Source: M1-B18 sp048264125 (lineage in GTDB: Bacteria; Bacillota; Clostridia; Peptostreptococcales; Natronincolaceae). Taken from it: a stretch of 64,000 nt of DNA. Shown here one piece after another: positions 8,897 to 18,034 of the stretch (position 1 is its first letter; the number at the start of each line of letters is the position of its first letter). The notes under the pieces are model-generated. The model was not told where the DNA came from. It did no database searches and worked only from the letters and a program-made list of their open reading frames with translations. The position numbers and the translations under genes were made by a program. The stretch lies in the NCBI GenBank assembly GCA_048264125.1, contig JBLXDM010000003.1:336873-400872 (forward strand). The letters are read 5' to 3'.

Positions 8897-10390
8897 TTAG
8901 CTTACTGTCTCTGTTGCATATCTCATTATATTTTCCTGCGTAAATTCATTCCTATTGAGTTCACCCACGATTCTACCCTTTGCAACCACATAGATTCTGT
9001 CACACATGCCGATTAGCTCCGGAAGCTCTGAAGAAACCATAATAATACCCTTCTTTTGGCTTGCCAGCTCAGTTACCAGCTTATATATTTCATATTTTGC
9101 ACCGACGTCTATACCTCTTGTGGGCTCATCCAATATTAAAATATCCGGGTCTGTCACCATCCACTTGGCTAGTATTACCTTCTGCTGATTACCACCGCTT
9201 AGGGCCTCAATTGAAGTCTCTATGCTAGGGGTCTTTACATTCATTTTTTTACAGTATTCATCAACGGTTTCTATTTCTTTCTTAGCATGAAGCCTGCCGC
9301 CTTTTATAAACCTCTTGAGGCTGGTCAACGAAACGTTTTCCCTTACACTTCTTACAGGGATTATGCCGAAGCGTCTTCTATCCTCTGAAAGCATCACCAT
9401 TTTCTTGTCGATGCTCTGCTTTACGTTTTTAATGTCTGTCTTTTCTCCATTAATATAAATCACACCTGAATGGTATTGATCCAGACCGAAAAGCGCCCTC
9501 ATTATTTCTGTTCTTCCTGCTCCCATCAAACCCGAAAAGCCTATTATTTCACCCTGTCGAAGATTAAAGCTGACATCTCTAAAGGCTTCTCCTGAAAGCT
9601 GTTTTACCTCCAGTACCTTCTCACCCAACTCTACATTTTGCTTTGGGAAATTGCTCTCCAGTCTCCTACCAACCATATGTGCGATAACTGTATCCATATC
9701 GTATTCACCCTTAGGTCTGGAATCCACAACCACACCATCCCTAAAGACTGTGATTCTGTCGGCAATTTTAAATATCTCATCCATTTTATGGGATATATAA
9801 ATGATACTGGTGCCCCTTGACCTCAATTCATTGATCTTTTCAAATAATACTGCAACCTCTTTTTGAGTGATGGAGGAGGTTGGCTCATCCATTATTATGA
9901 TGTCAGAGTCATAGGATATGGCCTTTAATATTTCCAGCATCTGTATATCAGAAACCGTCAAATCCTTAAGCTTTGTCTCAGGAGAATAATTCAGCTTCTC
10001 TCTTTTCAATAGCTCAAGGGTTCTCTTCCTTATCTCTGCCCAGTCGATATTGCCATATTTGTTTTTAGGCCAGTTGCCGACAAATAGGCTCTCCTCAATG
10101 CTCATTTCAGGTATATAGTTTAGCTCCTGAAAGATCATGGATATTCCCAGCTTCCTTGCAGCAATTGGATTTTGTACCTTTACCTCTTGACCGTTGATGT
10201 AGATGTGACCACCATCCGGCTGATATATGCCGTTGATAATCTTCATAAGAGTGGATTTTCCGGCACCGTTTTCCCCGCAAAGGACATGTACCGTGCCCTT
10301 ATCTACATTGAAATTTACGTTGCTTAGGGCCTTTACCCCCGGGAAGGATTTTTCGATATTTATAAGCTTAAGCCTTGAGACATTCTCCAT
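8897..10390 (-). CDS. Sugar ABC transporter ATPase with two ABC domains (RbsA type)
   Basis: A 497-residue protein with two nucleotide-binding domains that powers the transporter. The first domain has Walker A GENGAGKST near residue 38 and Walker B IIIMDEPTSS. The second has a degenerate P-loop region (GLMGAGRTEIMR), the signature LSGGNQQKVILAKW and Walker B ILILDEPTRGIDVGAK. This asymmetry is usual for RbsA/XylG/MglA. Its ATG follows AAGGAG. It is the first gene of the transport-catabolism operon, preceded by a 375-base regulatory gap with a cre site. Confidence 0.93.
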   Translation of the reverse strand: MENVSRLKLINIEKSFPGVKALSNVNFNVDKGTVHVLCGENGAGKSTLMKIINGIYQPDGGHIYINGQEVKVQNPIAARKLGISMIFQELNYIPEMSIEESLFVGNWPKNKYGNIDWAEIRKRTLELLKREKLNYSPETKLKDLTVSDIQMLEILKAISYDSDIIIMDEPTSSITQKEVAVLFEKINELRSRGTSIIYISHKMDEIFKIADRITVFRDGVVVDSRPKGEYDMDTVIAHMVGRRLESNFPKQNVELGEKVLEVKQLSGEAFRDVSFNLRQGEIIGFSGLMGAGRTEIMRALFGLDQYHSGVIYINGEKTDIKNVKQSIDKKMVMLSEDRRRFGIIPVRSVRENVSLTSLKRFIKGGRLHAKKEIETVDEYCKKMNVKTPSIETSIEALSGGNQQKVILAKWMVTDPDILILDEPTRGIDVGAKYEIYKLVTELASQKKGIIMVSSELPELIGMCDRIYVVAKGRIVGELNRNEFTQENIMRYATETVS

Positions 10391-10683
10391 GACACCCGTC
10401 TCCTTTGCTATGAATTTTATCCCTGCAATAGGATATAAGCACTACTATAGATAAACAATATCAGTTTTTAAATCGAAATATAATGGACGAGATTCCGTTT
10501 ATTGTGGACTTTATTAAGAAGTTGTCTTCCAGAAAATTGAAACAATTGATAATAGATATACACCTTTGCAGATTATTAATATTTTTTGTCCATTTTTAAG
10601 TAAACGTTTGCATTTTTCCTTCTCTCGCTTTGACTCACAAAATTTTTTTGGACTTTTTTAATGTTTTTGCATTATATTGCAGC
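10391..10683 (-). promoter_or_regulatory. Promoter region of the pentitol operon
   Basis: AT-rich gap before the RbsA-type gene. It holds a good cre dyad (10599-10612). Four TGGAC/GTCCA pentamers near 10483, 10505, 10588 and 10649 are spaced irregularly and could be sites for the neighbouring YesN-type regulator. A weak TTGTTT-N17-TATCCT pair lies close to the gene. No sigma-54 element was seen. The regulator-site idea is speculative. Confidence 0.4.
10599..10612. promoter_or_regulatory. cre site (CcpA operator) upstream of pentitol operon
   Basis: The minus strand reads TGCAAACGTTTACT, matching TGWAANCGNTNWCA at all but two positions. The central AAACGTTT is a perfect dyad. It lies about 210 bases before the RbsA-type gene, consistent with carbon catabolite repression of pentitol import. 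Confidence 0.6.
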
Positions 10684-10721
10684 AAAAAGAACAGACAGCA
10701 CAGGACCGAAGTCCCACGCTG
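10684..10721 (-). terminator. UUCG-tetraloop terminator after the response-regulator gene
   Basis: On the minus strand CAGCGTGGGAC and GTCCTGTGCTG pair along 11 positions (some G-U) around a TTCG loop at 10696-10721. TTCTTTTT follows after a few bases. It ends the regulatory operon 45 bases past the response-regulator stop. Confidence 0.75.
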
Positions 10722-10765
10722 CCATTCAAGTATTTTCACTATTCTCTATTCTCTAAAGCTTTTCA

Positions 10766-12379
10766 CTATTCACTATGCTTCAAAACGCTATTCCTATACT
10801 CCACCACCGTCATTCCCGTTAGCTTTTTAAAGGTCCTTGAAAAATATTGCTGATCCGAAAAGCCCAGCTCCGAATAAATCTCCTTTATTTTGCAATTGGA
10901 CTCAACCACCAGCTGCTTAGCCTTTTCTATTCTCAGCCTATTTATATAGTGGGAAAGATTCTCTCCCGTCTCCTTCTTAAATAAATAGCATACATAGTGC
11001 TTTGAAAGGTTGACATGATCCGCCAATGATTTTAGAGTTATCTTTTTTTGATAGTTCTTTTCCACATAGTCTATAGCTTCCCTTATGATATGGTTGGAAT
11101 TGCTATGTCTGTAGCTCTTGATGTTATTTATTACCTTGATTACAATTCCCCTTATTAAAACCAATAGATTCTTCATTTTGCAGGTGAGCATTATTTTATT
11201 GTGATAATAGGTATAATCCTGTAGCTCCTCCGACTTCGTAAAGCAATGATAATACCGTTCAAATATGCTGCTGAGCATGTTGGAATAAAAAAGCTTTACC
11301 TCAATATCCTTAACGTTGTTTTTTCTAAAGAAGTCCTCAGTCTCCTTCAGCACCTCCATTGCCTTTTCCTCATTTTCATCATTCATTATATCCAGTAGCG
11401 TCTGAACATAGCCTTTTCTAATACTGAATATATTAATTTTCTGAAGGGATCTTTCGGAGGCATTAATAACACTGCTCTCATCCAAATAAAATAGCTGCTC
11501 CAGCTTTTGGCTCATATCCCTGTAAAGCTCCGGCAACAGCTTTATGTCCTCAAATATATGATCCACCGCAGCGCTTAAGGGGATTTCAAAGTATTGGAGC
11601 ACTGAGCTGCGGGCCAGCTCTATGATACGAGTGATCTGAGGGGAGTCAATGGTGCTGGAGGAGATAAGGAATATAAATTGATTATTAATCTCCTTAATTA
11701 GAAAGCTAAGCCTCCTTTCCTCCAATATACTTGAAGCAATATTGACAACCGCATTATTCATCTGCTGCCATTCCTCAGGAGAAAAATCTGCTTTACGCTC
11801 CCAATCATCTCTTGAAAAAACGATCAATGAGAATTTTGTATCCTCTATAGAAAAATTCACACTACCACACATTGACTGTAGTCTCTCATCAATAACCATA
11901 GCAGGCTTCAATAAGTCCTCCAATATTCGGCTTTTCATACCTCCTATATTGGTATCCATCTGCTTAATCAATCTATCGTACTTTTCCTGCTGGCTCAGCT
12001 CATTATCAAGACGCTCCTTAATTGAGGTCATGATCTTTATTAGCTCCTCGTCCTCAGCCTCCAGCTTTAGGATATAATCGTCGGCACCGCTTTTCAGAGC
12101 CTCCCTTGCATAGGTAAAGTCGTCGTAGGAGGTTAAAATCAGCAGCTTTACCTGAGAATCCAGCTGCCTAACCTGCTTAGTCAGCCACAGTCCATCCTTT
12201 TTAGGCATAATGATGTCAGTAAGAATTACATCAGGCTTATAGGTCTTGTAGGCTTCAAAGCCCTGCTCACCATTTGAGGCCTCCGCCACCACCGTAAAGC
12301 CCAAGGCCTCCCAATCGATGGTTGATTTCAAGCCAACCCTCACCAGCACCTCATCATCTACGATTAAAACCTTATACAT
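10766..12379 (-). CDS. YesN-type response regulator (REC + AraC HTH)
   Basis: A 537-residue DNA-binding response regulator. The N-terminal receiver domain shows VLIVDDE (Asp8, Asp9), phosphoacceptor Asp55 in LTDIIMPKKDG, Thr/Ser in LTSYDD and Lys in LKLEAEDEE. A long variable middle region follows, then a C-terminal AraC-type double HTH (YVEKNYQKKITLKSLADHV, FKKETGENLSHYINRLR, YSELGFSDQQYFSRTFKKLTG). It is the third gene after the binding protein and kinase, in one operon, so the cognate kinase is the upstream gene. The likely target is the pentitol transport operon immediately downstream. Confidence 0.93.
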   Translation of the reverse strand: MYKVLIVDDEVLVRVGLKSTIDWEALGFTVVAEASNGEQGFEAYKTYKPDVILTDIIMPKKDGLWLTKQVRQLDSQVKLLILTSYDDFTYAREALKSGADDYILKLEAEDEELIKIMTSIKERLDNELSQQEKYDRLIKQMDTNIGGMKSRILEDLLKPAMVIDERLQSMCGSVNFSIEDTKFSLIVFSRDDWERKADFSPEEWQQMNNAVVNIASSILEERRLSFLIKEINNQFIFLISSSTIDSPQITRIIELARSSVLQYFEIPLSAAVDHIFEDIKLLPELYRDMSQKLEQLFYLDESSVINASERSLQKINIFSIRKGYVQTLLDIMNDENEEKAMEVLKETEDFFRKNNVKDIEVKLFYSNMLSSIFERYYHCFTKSEELQDYTYYHNKIMLTCKMKNLLVLIRGIVIKVINNIKSYRHSNSNHIIREAIDYVEKNYQKKITLKSLADHVNLSKHYVCYLFKKETGENLSHYINRLRIEKAKQLVVESNCKIKEIYSELGFSDQQYFSRTFKKLTGMTVVEYRNSVLKHSE

Positions 12380-12450
12380 ATAACCCCCCCTTCCTTAAGA
12401 ACCCCCATTTTCATAGGACTTAGAAAAAATTATCCTATAAAATAACAACC

Positions 12451-14202
12451 TTAATCCACCCTATAGGGCAGCATAACGATAATGCTGGTTCCTTGATTTT
12501 CCCGAGTATCTATTTTAATGCCATTAGCGCCACCAAAGCTCAGCTGAATTCTTTGATTTATATTATTCAGCCCCACCTTACTGAACTTATTGGCATCCTT
12601 TTCTGACTTGAGAATATCCTTCAATATTTCCGGCTTGATACCGGGACCATTATCATTTACCTCTACCACTAAGGAATCCTCCAATCTGTAGGCCTTGATA
12701 GAAATCTTGAGACCTTCGGAATCCTCCTCCTTCAGACCATAAATAATGGAGTTTTCTACAATAGGCTGAAGTATAAGCTTAGGCACATAGCAGGCCATAC
12801 ATGCCTCCTCTACGATATAGTCTACCGAAAATCTCTCATTAAATCTTAGCTTCTGAATCAATATATAGTTTTTAACATATTCTATTTCTTCTTCTAAGGA
12901 AATCATATCCTTTCCAAAGTTGATGCTGACCATCAAGAGCTTTATCAAAGCCGTCAATGCACTGCTGACGCCCTTTGCCCCCTGTATTTTCGCCATCCAG
13001 CGTATGGTGTTTAAGGTATTGTAGAGAAAATGGGGATTTACTTGGGCATGCAGCACCTCCAGCTCCATCTCCTTTTTCAATCTCTCCTCCTCCACCAGCC
13101 TGTCTATCAACATCTTCATCTTCACTATCATATTATTGAAGCTGATCCCCAGCTGGCCTATTTCGTCCTTGCCGGAGGCCTTTAGCCTTACATCCAGCTC
13201 CCCGTTTTCTGCCCGCTTCATTACCTTCATCATGGTTACAATGGGCTCTGTAATCTTAACCGAAATAAACAGCATTAGAAATATTGCTATTATTGCATAC
13301 ACGATTCCCATGCGAATAAAATTACTTTGTATTTCATCCAGCTCCTGATATAGATACCAGTAGGGCACTATCTTGACGATCTTCCAGCTGTTAATTTTGG
13401 AGGTTGAATAAATGGCTATCTTTTCGACATTTTCATCCTTGAAGGACAGGTATCCACTATTGCTGTCTGCTAGGGCTATCTCCCTAGCATATACCTCGTC
13501 AGCTATACTGGCGCCAATTTTGCTTTTATCGGGATGACTCATTATTTCGCCATTTTCATTATATATTATGATTTCCTCATTATCTCCACTGATCAGGTTT
13601 TTATAGGAGGATTCCAGCATTTTCTCATCAATATCTATGATTAGAAGCCCCAGCTCCTCAAGGGTGTTGAAATCAATAAGCTTTCTGCCGAGGGAAAAAT
13701 AATACTTCTCAAACTCACCTGCAAGAACCTTTATCTTCTCATGTCTGGTGCTTAGCCATACTATTTCCCCATCGGATTTATACAGCTCATTGATGGGCAT
13801 ATAGTCCTCCTCCTCCGTAACCTTTATCGTACCCACGGAATATACATTGTAGTCTGAATAGACGTATATTCCGTCAATATCTTCCCTTGAGGTAAAAAAG
13901 CCCCTTAAGAGATTTCGAAAGGAAACCGGCTCCATCATTGAAGGATTGTTTAGGGCATCTATAAGATCCCGATTGGACAAGATCGCATTTGAGAACTCCT
14001 GCAAATCATTTAAGATAAAGTCTATGTTTTCACCTGCCTCATAGACGGATTGTATGGCTGTTTCACTATATTTCTTGCTGATAATATCCTTTACTAGGCT
14101 AGAATATATAAATGAAAATAAAATGATAGGTGCTAATATAAATACGATGGTGATTGCCATGAATCTAAAACGCAGGCTATTGATAAATCTAACACTCTTC
14201 AT
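12451..14202 (-). CDS. YesM-type sensor histidine kinase
   Basis: A 583-residue membrane kinase. A transmembrane helix at about 13-35 and another at about 296-316 flank an extracellular sensor region of roughly 260 residues resembling dCache. HAMP follows at about 317-370. The His_kinase domain has its phosphoacceptor His391 in HAQVNPHFLYNTLNT, and the ATPase domain shows LILQPIVENSI and NDNGPGI. It starts 17 bases after the solute-binding-protein gene, whose product probably touches the sensor domain. It should phosphorylate the YesN-type regulator encoded next. Confidence 0.93.
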   Translation of the reverse strand: MKSVRFINSLRFRFMAITIVFILAPIILFSFIYSSLVKDIISKKYSETAIQSVYEAGENIDFILNDLQEFSNAILSNRDLIDALNNPSMMEPVSFRNLLRGFFTSREDIDGIYVYSDYNVYSVGTIKVTEEEDYMPINELYKSDGEIVWLSTRHEKIKVLAGEFEKYYFSLGRKLIDFNTLEELGLLIIDIDEKMLESSYKNLISGDNEEIIIYNENGEIMSHPDKSKIGASIADEVYAREIALADSNSGYLSFKDENVEKIAIYSTSKINSWKIVKIVPYWYLYQELDEIQSNFIRMGIVYAIIAIFLMLFISVKITEPIVTMMKVMKRAENGELDVRLKASGKDEIGQLGISFNNMIVKMKMLIDRLVEEERLKKEMELEVLHAQVNPHFLYNTLNTIRWMAKIQGAKGVSSALTALIKLLMVSINFGKDMISLEEEIEYVKNYILIQKLRFNERFSVDYIVEEACMACYVPKLILQPIVENSIIYGLKEEDSEGLKISIKAYRLEDSLVVEVNDNGPGIKPEILKDILKSEKDANKFSKVGLNNINQRIQLSFGGANGIKIDTRENQGTSIIVMLPYRVD

Positions 14203-14219
14203 AATTAACTCCTCAATTA

Positions 14220-15761
14220 TCAGTTGTTATTTAAGTCCTTGATTTCATTGTATATCAATTCAGCAGTTTCCTCTGCCGTCAGATCCTCTATTACCATATT
14301 GTGAAGTTTGTTAATGAGTATTTGCTCAACATAATAAAAATTTCCTATTTTAGGCCTATAATATACATTTTCATCCTCCCATGCCCTAAGGACTGTCGGC
14401 AGCTGCAGCATGGTATTGAATTTCTCATAATCCACTATTTTTCCGGCTATGACCTGCTTTATCTCCTGGTCTTGGTAAACAGAGCCTCTTGGAGGTATCC
14501 CCCCGCCTTCAGGATGCTTTAATACAAAGAGCTGAGTTTGAGGAGATGTGGCCCAAACGATGTACAGCCACGCCGCCTGCTTTTCCCTTTCATTTGCATG
14601 CTTGTTTATTCCTATACCTGAACCCCCGTATAGATTTGCACTCCTGACGGTGCCATAGGGTAATATGCTGTAGCCCACCTTTCCTGCTACCTTTGAGGTG
14701 GCTGGATTTTCAAAGGAAGAGGCATTTTCGTCCCAATTAGGCATCATGGCGACTTCACCGTTTTTAAAGGCTTCGGCAACGTCATACCAATCCCATCTCA
14801 CGCTATTGGGATGAGAGGCCTTTATTATTCTTTTATACATATCCAATGCCTCAACAAAGCTTGGCTCCATTATGGCAAGCTCCTTTGGCTCCCTTAGTCC
14901 CAAGGTATTAACTCTGCTATCTCTAAAATAATCCCCACCATAGGAGGCTAAAAGACTTGAAAAATCGCAGAAAATGGAATTATGCCTTTGTGCCATATGT
15001 CCACTTCCGTACTGCACCACATCCTTCGGTACATGCTTATCAATCCACTCGGCGATTTCTATATATCTCTCCCAGGTAAAGCTCTCCAGCCCTGGAGTCC
15101 AATCATAGCCCTTGTCCTTCATAAAGGCATCTCTATATTCCTCAAATACATCCTTTCTGTAGTATAGTATCATGGTGGTAGTATCAAAGGGAACTGTATA
15201 GAAGGCCTCCTTGTCCAGAAAATACGAGTTTACCTCTATCTGCTCTGGAAAGAAGTCCTCCAGTCCTCCGGGAATTGCCGGCAGATCAAGGCTATTGTTG
15301 TAACGGCTTAGGTCCTCTAGATTCGTTTCTGCAAACCTGTTGAGGGTTTGATATGGATCTACATAAACAAGCTGATATTTACCTGTCTTGGATATGAAGT
15401 CTATATTTATCTTTTGCACTAAAGTACTAAAATCCATGGGTCTTATGTTTATATTGATACCGGTTACCTCTGTAAACTGCTGGCTTTCCTTCGTGAGAAG
15501 GTTTGCATTAATATTGTTCTCCACCAGAAAATTCAAGGTCAAGCCTTCAAATTGCCTCCAGTCAAAGCCCTCAAGGGCTTCAATATTGGGATACTCAGAG
15601 GTCTCCTCATAAAAAGGCGCAGTTACGGCCTCTCTTTCAGCCTCTAAAATCTCATTTTCAATTTCCTTTTGTTGTTCCTCTCCTGCTTTATTATAGGGTA
15701 TATATATTAAGTAAGCGCCAAGCAGCACCGCAAGGGCTAAGGCTATTATCTTCTTTTGCAT
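14220..15761 (-). CDS. Membrane-anchored extracellular solute-binding protein (candidate sensory partner)
   Basis: A 513-residue family 1 extracellular solute-binding protein. The N-terminus has a basic start and one hydrophobic helix (about residues 4-22, IIALALAVLLGAYLIYIPY) but no cysteine lipobox, so it is probably held by an uncleaved anchor. The body has the binding-protein pattern, including YKRIIKASHPNSVRWDWYDVAEAFKNGEVAM (split here by family motif only) and AWLYIVWATSPQTQL. It is the first gene of a binding protein-kinase-regulator operon and has no permease or ATPase beside it, so a role in sensing rather than transport is inferred. The ligand is unknown; a pentitol or related sugar is likely from the neighbouring operon. 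Confidence 0.85.
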   Translation of the reverse strand: MQKKIIALALAVLLGAYLIYIPYNKAGEEQQKEIENEILEAEREAVTAPFYEETSEYPNIEALEGFDWRQFEGLTLNFLVENNINANLLTKESQQFTEVTGININIRPMDFSTLVQKINIDFISKTGKYQLVYVDPYQTLNRFAETNLEDLSRYNNSLDLPAIPGGLEDFFPEQIEVNSYFLDKEAFYTVPFDTTTMILYYRKDVFEEYRDAFMKDKGYDWTPGLESFTWERYIEIAEWIDKHVPKDVVQYGSGHMAQRHNSIFCDFSSLLASYGGDYFRDSRVNTLGLREPKELAIMEPSFVEALDMYKRIIKASHPNSVRWDWYDVAEAFKNGEVAMMPNWDENASSFENPATSKVAGKVGYSILPYGTVRSANLYGGSGIGINKHANEREKQAAWLYIVWATSPQTQLFVLKHPEGGGIPPRGSVYQDQEIKQVIAGKIVDYEKFNTMLQLPTVLRAWEDENVYYRPKIGNFYYVEQILINKLHNMVIEDLTAEETAELIYNEIKDLNNN

Positions 15762-16181
15762 TATTTTCCATACCTCCGATTTGCTTAATAGGGCAGATGC
15801 TTAGAATTGACCTCATCCTTGGAATTTGTCTCTTCAGCCACTGTATGTTTATTCGTCATACTGCAGAAAAATCCTTTATAAATAAAATTATATCATAACT
15901 ATTGCCGTGACCACTTTTAAATCAGGAGTATTAATGAAGAAAAATTTTTTAGTCCAAGGCGGAGGGAAGGAATTAAAAAGAGCCTACCATAGTATTTACT
16001 ATTAGCAGACTCAATATAGCCTTTTTTCTCCTTTATCCCTCAGAGGGCAGCAGCGCCATAGCGGCCTCCAGCACATTTTTTCTTCTTTTATTACTTAGTA
16101 ATGCACTCATCTACGTCCATCCAATTCGGTAGGAAGTCGACTTCCATTATTCTCGAGGAGCTTATTGTCATTTTTATAACG
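15762..16181. other. Intergenic region before the three-component operon
   Basis: About 420 bases without a convincing gene. A TATAAT lies near 15886 on the minus strand but without a good -35 partner. At 15973-16010 an imperfect stem resembles the xylB terminator at 4081-4113 (both start AAAAAGAGCC and contain a TTTACTAT loop), probably a decayed terminator. Otherwise nothing identifiable was seen. Confidence 0.5.
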
Positions 16182-16210
16182 AAAAACCCCACTCCAATTA
16201 AGGGGTGGGG
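16182..16210 (-). terminator. Terminator of the amino-sugar operon
   Basis: CCCCAC and GTGGGG form a GC-rich hairpin at 16187-16210, followed on the minus strand by TTTTT at 16186-16182. It is 13 bases beyond the last gene of the operon. Confidence 0.8.
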
Positions 16211-16223
16211 CCAGACAATATCC

Positions 16224-17147
16224 CTATATATCAAGCCTGTTAAAGCCTTTAAGTATCAACAAAGCCTTTAGTGTCAGCTCACCTATCCATTCATTATAGG
16301 CTGCTTTCAAATCTCCCGTATAATGCTCCTCTCCCCACGGAGGTACTATTTTACTTTCCTGCTCCAGCTGCTGGATTATATAGTCCAGATTTTTCTGCAG
16401 CTTTTCCCCATCAACCCCAAAATCTGTCGCTTTAGCCTTGGAGACAAAATCCACCGGCTTTGGCAAATATTCATGCCAGCTCTCCTCATCATATACAATC
16501 AGCTGACTGACCGCTGCCCTGATCCTCTCCTCCAGTTTTTTCTTCAGGCCCTCTGGTAATACCTCATATAGCTTTATGTAGCAAAATATTTCAAATTCCG
16601 ATTTAAACTCCCGCTTCTCTTCAATTTGGGCTATGGCGTATTCCACCAGCATATCTGCATCCAGCTTTTTTAAATGGCTTCTGTATTTATAGCAGTAGGC
16701 GATCAGCTCAGCACTGGGATTTCCCCAGCTATAATCTATAATGGTCATTCCTTCAGCCTCGTTAAAATGCCACCAAAAGGCATGCGGGAAATCATTTACC
16801 TCCTTAGGCACTGTAAACCAACCCCTTCTTTCGGGATTATAGTCCGCCTCTAAATAGCCTATGGCTTTAGAAATCATCCGCTGTGCCTCCTGATGGTAAT
16901 CAAGCCTTGATAAAAGTCTGATGCCCACCGAGGTTGCCATAGGTGAAGACAGAGGTAATCTGAAATCAGACTCAATCCCATGACCAAAGCCGCCATCCTC
17001 ATTTTGAAATTCCTTGAGCTCCTTTATTATGCCATCTGCAGAGGCACCTTCAAAATGCAGCTCAAATAGCACCCTCTCCAAGGGTCTTGCGTATTTATAG
17101 ATCGATTTTCTTGCCTCCTGAAAGCAGTCCTTCTTTAATAGCTTCAT
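16224..17147 (-). CDS. Hypothetical protein with terpenoid-cyclase/prenyltransferase-like motif
   Basis: A 307-residue soluble protein of unknown function. The motif FQNEDGGFGHGIESD near residue 47 resembles the QW/QF repeats of the squalene-oxidase/prenyltransferase alpha-alpha barrel, and the sequence is mainly helical with a second aromatic-rich block (RRGWFTVPKEVNDFPHAFWW shortened). Few clear repeats exist, so an active cyclase is not claimed. The ATG at 17147 is preferred over the TTG one codon earlier because GGAGGA is better spaced. It is the last gene of the amino-sugar PTS operon, 89 bases after nagB, hinting at a role in carbohydrate handling, which is inference only. Confidence 0.7.
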   Translation of the reverse strand: MKLLKKDCFQEARKSIYKYARPLERVLFELHFEGASADGIIKELKEFQNEDGGFGHGIESDFRLPLSSPMATSVGIRLLSRLDYHQEAQRMISKAIGYLEADYNPERRGWFTVPKEVNDFPHAFWWHFNEAEGMTIIDYSWGNPSAELIAYCYKYRSHLKKLDADMLVEYAIAQIEEKREFKSEFEIFCYIKLYEVLPEGLKKKLEERIRAAVSQLIVYDEESWHEYLPKPVDFVSKAKATDFGVDGEKLQKNLDYIIQQLEQESKIVPPWGEEHYTGDLKAAYNEWIGELTLKALLILKGFNRLDI

Positions 17148-17236
17148 CAATCTTCCTCCTCAGCTTATTCCATATGTTACATATAAGTTCTTTATCACTA
17201 GTCCTAAATCCTTTTCAAAAAATAAAAACCCTAATT

Positions 17237-17986
17237 CTAGGGTTTTATATAAGAAGCCTCCATCAATAATGCAGCTGCCGCCTTATCCAAAATAACTATA
17301 ACCTCCTGATGAAGCTGTAAAATAGATGCAGGAAGCTCCGGGGTTATTTTATGATTAAGCATTCTATATACAGTTTTTGCCTTTTCCGATCCGCTGGCTA
17401 AAAGCAATATTTTCTTAGAACGCATTATCGTCTTTATCCCCATGCTAATGGCCTCTCTAGGCACCTCATCTATAGAGCTAAAGAAACGAGAATTGGCTTC
17501 TATCGTCTCATTATCTAATTTAACAAGATGGGTCAGGGCCTCAAATTGTATATCTGGCTCATTAAAGCCGATATGACCATTTCTGCCAATCCCCAGAAGC
17601 TGTAGGTCTATGCCACCCCTTGTGCTTATTTTCTCCTCATAGCTTTTACATTCCGCCTCTACATCCGATGCCTTACCATTTGGTATATACACATTTCCCA
17701 TTTTAATATCCACCTGCCGAAATAGGTGCTGATTCATGTAGTGCCAATAGCTCTGCTCATTAGCTCTGTCCAAACCGTAATACTCATCAAGATTAAAGGT
17801 CACTACATCATTAAAGCTGATCCTGCCTTCTCGGTATATCCTTACCAGCTCCTGATAGGTGCCGGTGGGGGTGGCCCCTGTCGCCAGCCCCAGCACGCTA
17901 TTGGGCTTAAGGGTAATTTGGCTGGCTATAATATTTGCTGCCTTTTTGCTCATATTATCATAATTATCCGCCACTATTATCTGCAT
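17237..17986 (-). CDS. nagB: Glucosamine-6-phosphate deaminase
   Basis: Converts glucosamine 6-phosphate to fructose 6-phosphate and ammonium, the entry of amino sugars into glycolysis. The 249-residue product matches NagB throughout: GLATGATPTGTYQELVR, FNLDEYYGL with the catalytic Asp, and LLGIGRNGHIGFNEP with the catalytic His region. The frame extends upstream to a TTG at 18004, but the ATG at 17986 has AAGGGAAG upstream and matches family N-termini. It lies after MupG in the PTS operon. No nagA is seen here, so GlcNAc 6-phosphate deacetylation must be done elsewhere or the substrate is already deacetylated. Confidence 0.95.
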   Translation of the reverse strand: MQIIVADNYDNMSKKAANIIASQITLKPNSVLGLATGATPTGTYQELVRIYREGRISFNDVVTFNLDEYYGLDRANEQSYWHYMNQHLFRQVDIKMGNVYIPNGKASDVEAECKSYEEKISTRGGIDLQLLGIGRNGHIGFNEPDIQFEALTHLVKLDNETIEANSRFFSSIDEVPREAISMGIKTIMRSKKILLLASGSEKAKTVYRMLNHKITPELPASILQLHQEVIVILDKAAAALLMEASYIKP

Positions 17987-18034
17987 AAAAATACTTCCCT
18001 TCAATGGCCCCGCTAATCTCTTTTTTATTCAAGG

